From Streptomyces sp. NP160 (GTDB taxonomy: Bacteria; Actinomycetota; Actinomycetes; Actinomycetales; Quadrisphaeraceae), in assembly GCF_006335115.1 (NCBI RefSeq), contig NZ_VDMJ01000015.1, positions 1-64,000 on the forward strand: DNA of 64,000 nucleotides. Direction: 5' to 3'. Shown piece by piece: positions 24,585 through 33,441 of this stretch; positions within the stretch are counted from its first letter, which is position 1, and every line of letters starts with the position of its first letter. The notes beneath the pieces are model-generated. The model was not told the origin of the DNA, searched no databases, and was given only the letters and a program-made list of their open reading frames with translations. Position numbers and translations under genes: made by a program.

Positions 24585-25706
24585 TCAGCGGCGGGTCAGC
24601 CGCTCGACGACGGCGGGGTCGAGGTCCACGCCGAGCCCCGGGCCGTCGGGCAGGTGCAGGTGGCCGTCGGCGTAGCGCAGCGGCTGGACGGCCAGCTGCT
24701 CGGTCATAAGCAGCGGACCGAAGAGCTCGCTGCCCCACGTCATGCCCGGGGCTGCGCACGCCAGGTGGAGGGTGGCCGCAGTGCCGACGGGTCCCTCGAT
24801 CGAGGTGCCGGCGTGGCAGGGCACCCCGGCAGCGGCTCCGATGGCGGTGATCTCAGCGCAGCGGCGCAGACCCCCGGACTTGGTGGTCTTGACGCTGAAG
24901 ACGCCGGCCGCGCCGGAGCTCGCCAGGCGGAAGGCGTCCGAGGGGGTGCGCAGGGACTCGTCCGCCATCACCGGGATCCGTAGGTCCGCGCTGATCTGCC
25001 GGAGCCAGTCGACCTCGGCGGCCGGCACGGGCTGCTCGACGAGGTCGACACCAGCATCAGCCAGCGCAGGGAGCCAGCGCAGGGAGGTCGCCAGGTCCCA
25101 GCGGGCGTTGAGGTCCACGCGCACGCTGGCGCTGTCGCGCAGCTTCTCGGCCACCTCGACCACCCGTGCGACGTCCGCCGCTGGCTCCTGTGCGCCCATC
25201 TTGAGCTTGAAGCTCGTGTGCCCTCCGCCGTCCAGCTTGGCGAGGGCCTCGTCGACCACCTCGCCGGCGGGTTCAGTGCCCAGGGCCCAGGTCACCGGGA
25301 CGCTGGTGCGGGCGAGGCCCCCCAGCAGGGTGTGCACCGGCACGCCGAGGGCGCGGGCCCAGGCGTCGTGCAGGGCTACCTCGACGGCCGCCTTGGCGAA
25401 CAGGTTGCCGGCCACGACGTCACCGAGGTCCCGCTGGAGGCAGTCGATGTCGTCGACCCTGCGGCCCAGGAGGACGGGCGCCAGGTAGCGCTCGACGACC
25501 AGCTGCATGGTCTCGACGGATTCCCCGCCCCACCAGGGGCCACCGGGGACCACGCCCTCGCCGGTGCCGGTGGCGCCCCCGGAGGTGGTGATGGTCAGCA
25601 GCATGACTGGCTGCGCCGTCATGCCGGTGCGGGCGAAGCGGTGCGGCCGCACCAGGGGGACGTCCAGCAGCCGGGTCTGGACCCTGTCGATGGTCAGGTC
25701 GTGCAC
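24585..25706 (-). CDS. catB: Muconate cycloisomerase
   Basis: A 373-residue enolase-superfamily enzyme that cyclises cis,cis-muconate to muconolactone. The N-terminal capping domain carries the loop around VRPHRFARTGMTAQ; the barrel has the lysine pair in SFKLKMGAQ, metal ligands in RVDLNARW, EQPVPAAE and MADESL, and the opposite lysine in VKTTKSGG. GTG 25706 is the start (VHDLTIDRVQTRLLDVPLV). The gene lies between catA and catC. It could in principle act on chloromuconates, but the catABC setting favours the ordinary enzyme. Confidence 0.9.
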   Translation of the reverse strand: MHDLTIDRVQTRLLDVPLVRPHRFARTGMTAQPVMLLTITTSGGATGTGEGVVPGGPWWGGESVETMQLVVERYLAPVLLGRRVDDIDCLQRDLGDVVAGNLFAKAAVEVALHDAWARALGVPVHTLLGGLARTSVPVTWALGTEPAGEVVDEALAKLDGGGHTSFKLKMGAQEPAADVARVVEVAEKLRDSASVRVDLNARWDLATSLRWLPALADAGVDLVEQPVPAAEVDWLRQISADLRIPVMADESLRTPSDAFRLASSGAAGVFSVKTTKSGGLRRCAEITAIGAAAGVPCHAGTSIEGPVGTAATLHLACAAPGMTWGSELFGPLLMTEQLAVQPLRYADGHLHLPDGPGLGVDLDPAVVERLTRR

Positions 25707-25772
25707 GGGGGCTCCTCGGGGAGGGCCCCGGGACGGCTCACCGAGTGGTGGGCCGCTCCGGGGTGCAGGGGG

Positions 25773-26654
25773 TCAGTCGCGCTCGAGGGCGAAGTCGTAC
25801 TCCGCCACGCGCTCGCCGGAGGTGTTCTCGACGGGGTGCAGCACCAGTTCGGGCTTGGTCGCCTCGGCGACGTCGTCCTCGAGGTGCTCTCCGCCGGCGA
25901 AGTACAGCTGCGTGGTGATGGTGCGGTGGCCCGGCGCGCTGACCAGCAGGTGCAGATGGGCCGGGCGCCACGGGCTCCAGCCGGCCGCGCGGGTGAGCGC
26001 GCCCGTCGGCCCGTCGGTGGGGATCTGGTAGGGCGCGGGCTCGATGGTGCGGATCTCGAACCGGCCGTCGGAGTCCGCGGTGACCACGCCGCGCAGGTTG
26101 CCCTCAGGCAGGCTAGGGGCGAACCCGGAGTACAGCCCGTCGGAGTCGGCGTGCCAGATGTCCAGCGTGGCGCCGGTCAGCGGGGAGCCGTCGAGGTCGG
26201 TGACGCGGCCGGTGAACACCAGGGGGGTGCCTGCCTCGTCGGCGCGGGCGGGCAGGGTGGCCGGGCTCGTCAGCTGCACCTGACCCGGCAGGTAGTACGG
26301 GCCGAGGATGGTGCCCTTGCTGCCGTGCTGGGAGCGGGAGGCCACCTCCTCCACCGCGTGCTCGACGAAGACGTCGAGGAACAGCGGCCACTCGCCGACC
26401 TCGCCGACGTCCATGAGCCACTTCTTGGCGGCCTGGAACTCGGGGTAGGTCACCTCGTGCTCGTCGATGACGCGGTGCACGGCCTTGAGGAGGGCCCGGG
26501 CGACGGCGTCGACCCGCTCGGTGGAGCTTCCCGCGGCCGCGCCGCTGTAGACCTCGTTGGTGCGGAAGGAAGCGCTGGCCGACGCTCCCGAGGCGGCGGC
26601 GGAGGTGGTGGCGAGGGTGTCGATCTCCTCGTCGGTCCTGTCCAAGGTGCTCAT
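25773..26654 (-). CDS. catA: Catechol 1,2-dioxygenase
   Basis: A 293-residue intradiol dioxygenase that cleaves catechol to cis,cis-muconate. The N-terminal helical dimerisation domain precedes a beta-sandwich with the Fe(III) ligands Tyr175 (GLYSGF), Tyr209 (PAPYQIP), His233 and His235 (WRPAHLHL). GPYYLP at 119-123 is also typical. ATG 26654 has AGGAG upstream. It lies 49 bp after the hydroxylase gene that would feed it catechol. Confidence 0.93.
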   Translation of the reverse strand: MSTLDRTDEEIDTLATTSAAASGASASASFRTNEVYSGAAAGSSTERVDAVARALLKAVHRVIDEHEVTYPEFQAAKKWLMDVGEVGEWPLFLDVFVEHAVEEVASRSQHGSKGTILGPYYLPGQVQLTSPATLPARADEAGTPLVFTGRVTDLDGSPLTGATLDIWHADSDGLYSGFAPSLPEGNLRGVVTADSDGRFEIRTIEPAPYQIPTDGPTGALTRAAGWSPWRPAHLHLLVSAPGHRTITTQLYFAGGEHLEDDVAEATKPELVLHPVENTSGERVAEYDFALERD

Positions 26655-26703
26655 GTCTGCTCCTGCGGTAGTGAGAGGTGGGTGGGGGCGAGGCTTCGCG
26701 CGG

Positions 26704-28299
26704 TCAGCGCCCGCGGCCTCGGCCGGTGAAGATCGACACGTCGTCGTTGCCGATCAGGTCGGGCACGGTCCAGCCGTCGAGGTCGTACTCGGACAGGCAG
26801 GCCTCCGCCAGCCCGGTCATCGCCGCGGTCGTCCCCTGCGCCTGGGCGGAGAAGAGCAGCTCGGCCTTGACGTTCTCGTGGTTGCCCGAGTAGTTGCGCT
26901 CGTACAGCTCGTGTCGACCGCCGAACTCCGTGCCGACGGCGTCCCACAGAGCCTTCATGACCTTGACCCTGTCCACGGCGTCGTAGCCGTTGGAGCCGCG
27001 GACGTACTTGTCCAGGTAGGGCCGCACCTCGGGGGTCTTGAAGTCGATGGAGTGGGAGTTGAGGTAGATCAGGCCGCTGGCGACGTCGGACTCGATGATC
27101 TCCTTGATCCGCGGGTAGGCCTGGATCATGAGCATGCGGTAGGTGAGGCCGTAGTCGAGCTTGGGCAGCAGCGCCCCGTTGGTCCACTCGTCGGGGTTCC
27201 GCGCCATGGCGTCGGCGAGGGCGTAGAAGGCGTTGCGCCAGCCGATGACCTCACCGACGCGGGTCTGCACGCCGCGGAAGTCCTTGCTGCCCGTGATCTC
27301 GAGGGCCTTGAGGAGCAGGCCCGCGATGAAGTCGATCTTCGTGGCGAGGCGGATGCATCCGTGGAAGGTGAAGCGGGGGATGAAGCCGGACACGGGGAAG
27401 AACCCGTTGATCTTCTCGATGTCGCCGTACAGGAAGACGTTCTCCCAGGGCACCAGCACCTTGTCGAAGACGAAGATCGTGTCGTTCTCGTCCATGCGGC
27501 TCGACAGCGGGTAGTCGAAGGGACTGCCCATCACCGCGGCCTGCTGCGTGTAGGAGGGGCGGCAGATGAGCTTGATGCCCGGTGCGTCCATCGGCACCGT
27601 GCAGATGAGGGCGAACTCCTTCTTCTTGATGGGCAGGCCGTAGTGGGCGATGAAGTTGTAGTTGGTGATCGCCGAGCCGGTGGCCACCACCTTGGCGCCG
27701 GAGACAACCAGGCCCGCGTCGGTCTCCTTCTCCACCTTCATGAAGACGTCGCCGACTTCGTCGGGGCTCATGTCGCGGTCGACCGGGGGGTTGATGATGG
27801 CGTGGTTCCAGTACAGGAGCTTCTCCTGGGACTCCTTGTACCAGCGCTTGGCGTTGTCCTCGAAGGGCGCATAGAAGCCGCTGTTGGCGCCGAGGGTGCC
27901 TAGGAAGCTGGCCTTGTAGTCGGGGCTGCGGCCCATCCAGCCGTAGGACATCCGCGCCCATCCCTCGATGGCGCGGCGGTCCGCGAGCAGGTCGTCCACG
28001 CTATGAGGGCTGCGGAAGAAGGGGTGGGTGTACCCGCCGTTGCCGGTGTCGGTGGGCACGGTGAGCTGGTCGTGCGTCTCCGGGGCGTGGACGGCGTCGT
28101 AGAGGCGCGCGGTCATCCGCACGGGGTTGCGGAAGGCGGGGTGGGTGGTGACGTCCTTGACGCGCTCTCCGTAGATCCACACCTCGCGGTCGTCCTGGAG
28201 ACTCTCGATGTACTCCTGGCCGGTCATGGGGCGCTGCGTCGGGGCGGCGTCGGCGTCGCCCTCCGCGGTGGTGGGCGTGGGGTTCTCCTGCAGGGTCAT
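26704..28299 (-). CDS. Flavin-dependent phenol/4-hydroxyphenylacetate hydroxylase, oxygenase component
   Basis: A 531-residue oxygenase of the HpaB/PheA1 family (acyl-CoA-dehydrogenase-like fold) that uses reduced FAD from a separate reductase to hydroxylate phenols. The family is clear from [60 protein letters not shown] and the C-terminal [19 protein letters not shown]. Because it is followed at once by catABC and preceded by a flavin reductase, phenol to catechol (PheA1 role, as in Rhodococcus) is more likely than 4-hydroxyphenylacetate hydroxylation; no homoprotocatechuate genes are nearby. It begins at ATG 28299. Confidence 0.88.
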   Translation of the reverse strand: MTLQENPTPTTAEGDADAAPTQRPMTGQEYIESLQDDREVWIYGERVKDVTTHPAFRNPVRMTARLYDAVHAPETHDQLTVPTDTGNGGYTHPFFRSPHSVDDLLADRRAIEGWARMSYGWMGRSPDYKASFLGTLGANSGFYAPFEDNAKRWYKESQEKLLYWNHAIINPPVDRDMSPDEVGDVFMKVEKETDAGLVVSGAKVVATGSAITNYNFIAHYGLPIKKKEFALICTVPMDAPGIKLICRPSYTQQAAVMGSPFDYPLSSRMDENDTIFVFDKVLVPWENVFLYGDIEKINGFFPVSGFIPRFTFHGCIRLATKIDFIAGLLLKALEITGSKDFRGVQTRVGEVIGWRNAFYALADAMARNPDEWTNGALLPKLDYGLTYRMLMIQAYPRIKEIIESDVASGLIYLNSHSIDFKTPEVRPYLDKYVRGSNGYDAVDRVKVMKALWDAVGTEFGGRHELYERNYSGNHENVKAELLFSAQAQGTTAAMTGLAEACLSEYDLDGWTVPDLIGNDDVSIFTGRGRGR

Positions 28300-28410
28300 G
28301 GTGGTCCCTTCGTCGTCGGAGGTGTCTGACCTGTTCTGCCGGCTGGTCGGCCGGTGACCTGAGGGGGGGCTGGGCGGCCGGGTGGATGGGCGCGGTCAGC
28401 CGGGGTGTGA

Positions 28411-28983
28411 CTAGGAGGCGGCGCGCTGTTGGTGCGGGCGCAGCCGGGTGAAGGTGGTGCTGGCGTCGAACCAGCCCAGCTCGGGTGAGTCCATGGAGCC
28501 CTGCCAGTGCCCGTCGCTGAGCTGGGCGCTCAGCTCTCGGAAGCGCCCGCCGTGGTAGACCAGCGGCGCCGCGCCGGAGACGACGGCGTCGACCACCTCG
28601 CCGATGACGATGACGTGGTCACCGCCGTCGTAGGTGCGCCACGGCAGGCAGGAGATGGTGGCGGCGCAACCGGTGAGGACGGGCGCCACCGACCCCTGGG
28701 CCCACTCGGGCTCGGGGTCGCGGGGGCGCCCTGCGAAGTGCAGGGCCGTCCGCAGCTGGTCGGCCGCCAGGACGTTCACCGCGAACGGCCGACCGTCCAG
28801 GTGGGCGCAGACCTTGGCGGTGCGGGTCAGTGTCACCTGGCACAGGGCCGGCTCGGTCGAGACGGCCGTGAACGCACTGATGGTGGCGCCGTGGGGAGCA
28901 CCGTCCTCGCGGGCGCAGGTGACCACCGTGACGCCGCTAGCGAAGCTGTTGAAGGCGTCGCGGAGGAGGTCTGGAGCTAGCAT
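28411..28983 (-). CDS. Flavin reductase, partner of the hydroxylase
   Basis: A 190-residue NAD(P)H:flavin oxidoreductase of the HpaC/PheA2 type. Residues 1-160 form the split-barrel flavin-binding domain: FNSFASGVTVVTCARE, PHGATISAFTAVSTEPALCQ, FAVNVLAADQ and DHVIVIGEVVDA. It supplies reduced flavin to the oxygenase encoded next. ATG 28983 with GGGAGATG upstream is chosen; the much longer open frame would read backwards through the IclR gene. First gene of the operon, right under the two operator palindromes. Confidence 0.88.
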   Translation of the reverse strand: MLAPDLLRDAFNSFASGVTVVTCAREDGAPHGATISAFTAVSTEPALCQVTLTRTAKVCAHLDGRPFAVNVLAADQLRTALHFAGRPRDPEPEWAQGSVAPVLTGCAATISCLPWRTYDGGDHVIVIGEVVDAVVSGAAPLVYHGGRFRELSAQLSDGHWQGSMDSPELGWFDASTTFTRLRPHQQRAAS

Positions 28984-28996
28984 CGTTGCATCTCCC

Positions 28997-29033
28997 TGCA
29001 CGCTATGCGTACAACATGCACGCTGTGCGTGCA
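28997..29033. promoter_or_regulatory. Two tandem palindromic operators of the phenol operon
   Basis: TGCACGCTATGCGTACA (28997-29013) and TGCACGCTGTGCGTGCA (29017-29033) are two copies of one 17-bp element. Each is a 7-3-7 inverted repeat, the second perfect and the first with one mismatch. Their centres are 20 bp apart, two turns of the helix. They lie 14-50 bp upstream of the flavin reductase start and about 85 bp from the divergent IclR gene, so they are the likely binding sites of that regulator. Confidence 0.8.
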
Positions 29034-29115
29034 GCCGAGTTTGCACACGTCGGATCAGCGCCGTCAACCCCCTCTGAAGACCGGCAGGGCCTGGGGCTGG
29101 GAGGCTGGGTGCGTG

Positions 29116-29940
29116 ATGCGGACCGAGACTGGCGGCGAGGGCAGCGATCGAGACCACGTTCAGTCCCTCGAGCGGGGTCTCGCCCTGCTCCTCGCCTTCG
29201 ACGCCGAGCACCCGGACCCGACGCTCGCCGAGCTCGCGCAGCTCACTGGCTACTCCCGTCCCGCCGTGCGCCGCTTCCTCATCACCCTCGAGCGCCTCGG
29301 CTACGTCACGGCGCACGGCGGTCGCTGGTCGCTGACACCGCGCGTGCTGCTCATCGGCCAGCACTACACCGAGTCGCACGCCCTCATCGCCGTGGCCCAG
29401 CCGCACCTGCTGGCGATCGCCGAGCAGACCGGCGAGTCCGCCTCGCTCGCCGTGCTCGACGGGGGCGAGGTCGCCTATGTCGCCCGTGTTCCCGTCCGCC
29501 GGATCATGAGCATCAACGTGCAGGTGGGAACTCGGGTCCCTGCCCACGCCACCTCGATGGGGCGCGTCCTGCTGGCCTGGGCCCCCGCCGACGTCGTCGA
29601 CGACGTGCTGACCCGCCACCCCCCGCGGGCGCTCACCTCCCAGACCACCACCGACCCGGTGGCTCTGCGCGACGCCCTGCACGAGGTGCGCGCCCAGGGG
29701 TATGCCGTGGTCTCCGGTGAGCTGGAGCCCGGCCTGCTCTCCGGAGCCGTTCCGGTGCGCGACCGCTCCGGCACAGTGGTCGCGGCGCTGGCGTCTTCTA
29801 CCAGCAGCGGACGGGCCAGCGAGCAAGTGATGCGCCTCGAGACGGTCCCGCTGCTCCTCCAGGCCGCCGATCGCATCAGCACCGAGCTCGGCTTTCGCAG
29901 CCCTGTCCATCGGTCGACGGCGTACGAGGGATTCTACTGA
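29116..29940 (+). CDS. IclR family transcriptional regulator of the phenol operon
   Basis: A 274-residue regulator: N-terminal winged HTH (SLERGLALLLAFDAEHPDPT, AELAQLTGYSRPAVRRFLIT) and a C-terminal effector domain (TSMGRVLLAWAP, LEPGLLSGAVPVRDRSGTVV). It resembles the PcaR/CatR/PobR branch of IclR proteins that respond to aromatic intermediates, which is an inference from context. It is divergent from the phenol operon with the two palindromes between. ATG 29116 is preferred; GTG 29113 directly before it is possible. Confidence 0.88.
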   Translation: MRTETGGEGSDRDHVQSLERGLALLLAFDAEHPDPTLAELAQLTGYSRPAVRRFLITLERLGYVTAHGGRWSLTPRVLLIGQHYTESHALIAVAQPHLLAIAEQTGESASLAVLDGGEVAYVARVPVRRIMSINVQVGTRVPAHATSMGRVLLAWAPADVVDDVLTRHPPRALTSQTTTDPVALRDALHEVRAQGYAVVSGELEPGLLSGAVPVRDRSGTVVAALASSTSSGRASEQVMRLETVPLLLQAADRISTELGFRSPVHRSTAYEGFY

Positions 29941-30059
29941 TCAGCCTCAGCAGCAAGACTATCGCCCCTGACGCTGTCGGGTAACGGCCGCATCTGTCCG
30001 GTCAGCGATGGTCATCCGGTCATGCTGACGAGTGAGGATCGCGAAGAGCGGTACGTGTT

Positions 30060-31592
30060 CTATCCGATCTCCGGACCGCCAGCCGCTCCGGAGCGGCTGT
30101 CGAGGCGAGAGCCGAGGCGGCGACCCACCGCCGCCGTCATCGCCACCAGGACCCCGACCACGCTGGCGACCAGCACCACTGCGGGCCACCGCGCCAGCGG
30201 TCCGCGGTCCCACACCAGAGGGGACTGCGGCCGGGGGCCGAGGGAGCCGCTGAGCGCTGCCGGGGGGACCTGCACGTCACCGACGTGGTAGTTGCCCGAG
30301 CCCTTCGGGATCGCCGTCAGCTCCGTGCGCGAGCCCTCGTCGATGTCGACGGCGACCAGCGCCTGCTGTTCCGCACCGGTCTGGCTCTCGGTGGTCGTGC
30401 TCAGGACCAGCACCCGGGGAGCTGCCCATCCCACCGGCTGGTTGCCCACGCCGACCGGGATGCAGGTGGGGGCTGCGCCGTCGGTGGAGCCCGACGCGTC
30501 GACGGGGACGACCACGACGTCGTAGGTGGACGGGCCGACCTGGCCCTCCGGCGAGCAGGCGCCGCTGGTGGCCAGCAGCGCGCCGTCCGGTGACCACGGC
30601 GGTGTGCCCGCCAGGTTCGCGCGCACCCCGAGGGGGCGTGAGGCGCCCGTCGCGGCGTCGACGACGGCGAGCTCCTGATCGGCGCCCTGCACGACCAGGC
30701 GGTGACCGTCTGGGGCCCAGGCCACCTGACCCGCCTCTGCCGAGACCCCAGGAGGCAGGGGCAGCAGGTCACCGTCCAGCCCGACCAGCACCAGCCGAGC
30801 AGGAGGGACGTGGACCGGCTGGTCCTCGGGCGCGAGCCACGGCAGGGCGCCCAGCGACGCGATCACCGAGGTGCCGTCGGGGGACCACGCCACCGGCGCG
30901 ACGGAGGGGTAGCCGAGGGAGGCGGTGGTGCTGACCTTCCCGGTGCTCAGGTCCTGGATGGCGATGTCCGCTCGGCCGCCGAGGTCGTAGCGGCCGCTGG
31001 CCACGTGGGAGCCGTCGGGGGAGAGCAGGAAGGAGCCCGGGGAGCTCTGCATCGCCTCGTCGCGGTTCTCGGCCAGGTCCAGGCGGCGCACCGAGCCGCC
31101 GGCGCCGACCACGACCGCCTGGGGGAAGTCCGCGAACTCCACGCCGTTGCCGTGGCGGTAGGCGGCGACCGCTGGTCCCGGGGGCGAAGTCGAGACCGAC
31201 TGGGTCACGTAGGAGTAGGCCGGCAGCTGCGGGGGCAGGGACGCAGGTTGCACCTGCAGGGGAGCGCCCGCTGCGGCCAGCAGGTAGGCCGTACCGCCGA
31301 TGAGGGTCACCAGGGCTGCTGTCCGGCCGGGAGCGTCGCGCGCTGCGCGCTGGCCGGCGCGCCCGTGCTCGCGTCCGGCAGCCAGCAGCAGGTCGCGGCG
31401 TTCGGCTGCCGTTGCTGCGGCCTGGCCAGGGGCCGCTGACTGCAGCAGGACGGCGAGCACCTCCTCTTCGCGGTGACGTCGCCAGCGGGAGGGGTAGAGC
31501 CGCAGCAGGCGGCGGTAGGAACGCTCCAGCCCACCCACCGGGGCGCCGTCACCACTGCTCGGCGGAGAGGGCCGCCGGAAGAAGGCGCTCAT
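30060..31592 (-). CDS. Membrane-anchored TolB/WD40-like beta-propeller protein
   Basis: A 510-residue protein. The N-terminal cytoplasmic segment (YRRLLRLYPSRWRRHREEEV) is of a kind common in actinobacterial PadR-linked membrane proteins. A membrane helix (about 90-112) leads to an extracytoplasmic propeller with repeated SPDGxxxA blades (LLSPDGSHVASGRYD, WSPDGTSVIASLG, WAPDGHRLVVQG, WSPDGALLATSG), and a second helix near the C-terminus (ARWPAVVLVASVVGVLVAMT). Its start ATG overlaps the PadR stop (ATGA). The role is unknown; it is presumably a sensor or scaffold controlled by PadR. Confidence 0.75.
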   Translation of the reverse strand: MSAFFRRPSPPSSGDGAPVGGLERSYRRLLRLYPSRWRRHREEEVLAVLLQSAAPGQAAATAAERRDLLLAAGREHGRAGQRAARDAPGRTAALVTLIGGTAYLLAAAGAPLQVQPASLPPQLPAYSYVTQSVSTSPPGPAVAAYRHGNGVEFADFPQAVVVGAGGSVRRLDLAENRDEAMQSSPGSFLLSPDGSHVASGRYDLGGRADIAIQDLSTGKVSTTASLGYPSVAPVAWSPDGTSVIASLGALPWLAPEDQPVHVPPARLVLVGLDGDLLPLPPGVSAEAGQVAWAPDGHRLVVQGADQELAVVDAATGASRPLGVRANLAGTPPWSPDGALLATSGACSPEGQVGPSTYDVVVVPVDASGSTDGAAPTCIPVGVGNQPVGWAAPRVLVLSTTTESQTGAEQQALVAVDIDEGSRTELTAIPKGSGNYHVGDVQVPPAALSGSLGPRPQSPLVWDRGPLARWPAVVLVASVVGVLVAMTAAVGRRLGSRLDSRSGAAGGPEIG

Positions 31593-31930
31593 GGCTGCCA
31601 CCCCAGGCGCGGGGAGCGAGCGAGCCGGCTCATCGCAGCTGCGCTCTGCTCGTGGCGGCGCTGGGCCTCTGCGGCCAGCAGCGCGGCGCCGTCGGGGGTG
31701 AGGCGGTAGGTCCGTCGTAGTCGGGAGTCGACGACCTCCTCGGCGGCGATCTCGACGAGCTGTCGCTCAGCAAGGCGCTCGAGGGCGCCGTACAGCGTGC
31801 CGACGCCCAGGCGGACGGAGCCGCCGGAGGTGGCTTCGACGTCCTTGAGGATGGCGTAGCCGTGCAGGGGGCCCTGGGCGAGCGCAGTCAGGACCAGGAA
31901 GGACGGTTCCTGAAGACCGGCTCGGCTCAT
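31589..31930 (-). CDS. PadR family transcriptional regulator
   Basis: A 113-residue PadR-type repressor with the standard winged helix: SFLVLTALAQGPLHGYAILK, then VRLGVGTLYGALERLAERQL and RRTYRLTPDGAALL. These repressors usually control themselves and a downstream membrane protein, which fits the coupled propeller gene. An ATACTC/GAGTAT palindrome lies ten bases upstream of its start. Confidence 0.9.
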   Translation of the reverse strand: MSRAGLQEPSFLVLTALAQGPLHGYAILKDVEATSGGSVRLGVGTLYGALERLAERQLVEIAAEEVVDSRLRRTYRLTPDGAALLAAEAQRRHEQSAAAMSRLARSPRLGWQP

Positions 31931-31939
31931 GTCGCGATC

Positions 31940-31960
31940 ATACTCTGGTCAATGGAGTAT
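31940..31960. promoter_or_regulatory. PadR operator-like palindrome
   Basis: ATACTC-N9-GAGTAT, a perfect 6-bp inverted repeat, between the PadR gene (start 31930) and the divergent GIY-YIG gene (start 32010). AT-rich arms in otherwise GC-rich DNA and this spacing are typical of PadR sites. Confidence 0.7.
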
Positions 31961-32009
31961 GCGCGAGGGGTCGCGCCGTCGCGGCCGAGGGACCGATGGA
32001 GGGGATGCC

Positions 32010-32474
32010 GTGATCGACGCTGTGGGGGATCTGGCTGGTTGGAGCTCGTTCGTCCCGTTCGGTGATGCGCCATCGCTCGCGCCGCTGCTGCCGGGGGTCT
32101 ACCTGGTCCGGCAGGCTCACGACCCTCTGAAGCTCATCTATGTGGGGATGGCCGGTGAGCGCGCCGGCAGTGGGCGCCCTCAAGGGCTGCGCGGCCGCCT
32201 GCGGGTCTACGTGTCCGGCAAGGCGGCAGTCAGCGGGTTGGGCGAGGCGGTGATGGACAGGGCGCTTGCCTCGCCAGAGTTCCTCAGGGCTCGGGTTGCT
32301 GAGGCTGAGGCCGGTCGCGCGGTGACCGTGCGGGCCATGAATCGTCTCGCTTTCGATTGGGCCGCGCTGGAGGTGGCGTGGGCGACGACGGCGACCAAGC
32401 AGGATGCGCTTGACCTAGAGAGGGCTGTTCTCAACTTCCTCGCCGCAGAGCCGCTGTGGAACAAGGCGCGGTGA
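32010..32474 (+). CDS. GIY-YIG nuclease-like protein
   Basis: A 154-residue protein with a GIY-YIG fold: PGVYLVRQ (about 28-35), LIYVGMAGER (42-51), LRGRLRVYV with the conserved Arg, LERAVLNFL with the catalytic-type Glu, and a final Asn in PLWNKAR. These signatures are those of single-domain GIY-YIG nucleases; the target is unknown. GTG 32010 has GGAGGGG upstream and is preferred over frames starting inside the PadR promoter. It shares the intergenic region with PadR. Confidence 0.75.
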   Translation: MIDAVGDLAGWSSFVPFGDAPSLAPLLPGVYLVRQAHDPLKLIYVGMAGERAGSGRPQGLRGRLRVYVSGKAAVSGLGEAVMDRALASPEFLRARVAEAEAGRAVTVRAMNRLAFDWAALEVAWATTATKQDALDLERAVLNFLAAEPLWNKAR

Positions 32475-32530
32475 GGCTTCCCGACCGGACCGATGCGCGG
32501 GCCGCAACCCCGCCTCACCGCCCGAGCAGG

Positions 32531-32869
32531 TCACCCCACGCGGGCCAGCGCCAGCTCGCCCGGTGTCCCAGCTTGAGTACCAGGCTGAACCCCCTTGCCG
32601 CGATAGATGACCATGTTGCCGTCCGACTGCGACCGCAGCGTGGAGCCGCCGCTTGCCCAGGTGAGGGAGTGCCACAGCACCCGGCCGTCGGCGGCGTACG
32701 TCAAAACCTTGCCCTCGGGCTGCAGGGTGAAGCGGGCATCGGGGTTGCCGAAGGTGCCGGCGTGCCACAGCGGCCGGTCGTTCGGGCAGTAGGCGACGAG
32801 GTTGCCGTCAGCCTGGAAGGCCGGCCCGTAGCGACCGTTCGGGGCCATGCGCCACTGCCCATTACTCAT
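32531..32869 (-). CDS. Bulb-type (mannose-binding) lectin domain protein
   Basis: A 112-residue B-lectin with three sugar-site motifs of QxDxNxVxY type: QADGNLVAY, QPEGKVLTY (degenerate) and QSDGNMVIY, each in one strand group of the beta-prism. It has no visible signal peptide, unlike most secreted lectins, so it is either a cytoplasmic stand-alone domain or the remnant of a larger exported protein. ATG 32869 is used; GTG 32878 would add three residues. It lies 20 bp after the sigma-factor gene on the same strand. Confidence 0.75.
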   Translation of the reverse strand: MSNGQWRMAPNGRYGPAFQADGNLVAYCPNDRPLWHAGTFGNPDARFTLQPEGKVLTYAADGRVLWHSLTWASGGSTLRSQSDGNMVIYRGKGVQPGTQAGTPGELALARVG

Positions 32870-32889
32870 CGACGGCACCGCGGACAGCG

Positions 32890-33441
32890 TCAGCGAAGCT
32901 GCATGCCGCTGGCCGGTCCGCGCAAGACCCGCAGTGCCCGCAGCGCGGTGCTGCGCACCGTGCTCGGCCTCACCCCCAGCAGCGCGGCGATCTCCTCATC
33001 AGGCAGGTCCTCCGGGTAGCGCAGCACCACCACGGCGCGTTGGCGTGGGGGCAGCCCACGCAGCACCGCCACGACAGCGCCGCGATCGTCGTTCACGTCC
33101 ACCGCTGCGGCATTTCCTGCCCACAGCGGACGCTGTTCGAGGCGCCCGGTGGCCAGAACGTGCTCGGCGGATCGTGAGTTCTGCTCGCGGTGGCGGCGCC
33201 GCCAGGTGCTGGTCGAGGTGTTGACCATCATGAGCCGCGCGTACAGGTAGGGATCCTCCGCCTGCTCCACCCTGCGCCAGTGCGCCAGCACCTTGGTCAA
33301 CGTCTCCTGCAGCAGGTCCTCCGCGTCCGCCGCGTTGTTCGCGAGCCCTTTGGCCAGCCCACCCAGTGCCGTCTCGTGGCGGACGACGAAGCCTTCGAAG
33401 GCCGCCAGGTCGGCTTTGCTCGGGGGTCGCAGCACGCTCAT
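32890..33441 (-). CDS. SigE-family ECF-type RNA polymerase sigma factor
   Basis: A 183-residue sigma factor with region 2 (AEDLLQETLTKVLAHWRRV, then LYARLMMVNTSTSTWRRRHR) and region 4 (LPPRQRAVVVLRYPEDLPDE, EEIAALLGVRPSTVRSTALR). The MVNTSTSTWRRRHRE signature marks the actinobacterial SigE-family group. ATG 33441 overlaps the end of the partner membrane-protein gene in its restored frame (ATGA), which confirms both the start and the pairing. It is likely held in check by that partner, now frameshifted. Confidence 0.88.
   Translation of the reverse strand: MSVLRPPSKADLAAFEGFVVRHETALGGLAKGLANNAADAEDLLQETLTKVLAHWRRVEQAEDPYLYARLMMVNTSTSTWRRRHREQNSRSAEHVLATGRLEQRPLWAGNAAAVDVNDDRGAVVAVLRGLPPRQRAVVVLRYPEDLPDEEIAALLGVRPSTVRSTALRALRVLRGPASGMQLR

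Noticed and set aside
23082-25706. Long plus-strand frames through the cat operon
   Set aside because: They are antisense to catB, catC and the RibF-like gene, which carry full catalytic motifs.
26704-28983. 4-hydroxyphenylacetate hydroxylase (HpaBC) for homoprotocatechuate degradation
   Set aside because: No homoprotocatechuate genes are present; catABC follows directly, so a phenol-to-catechol role is more likely.
28984-29910. Minus-strand frame extending the flavin reductase to about 499 residues
   Set aside because: It runs antisense through the IclR gene; the reductase family length and the ribosome site fix the start at 28983.
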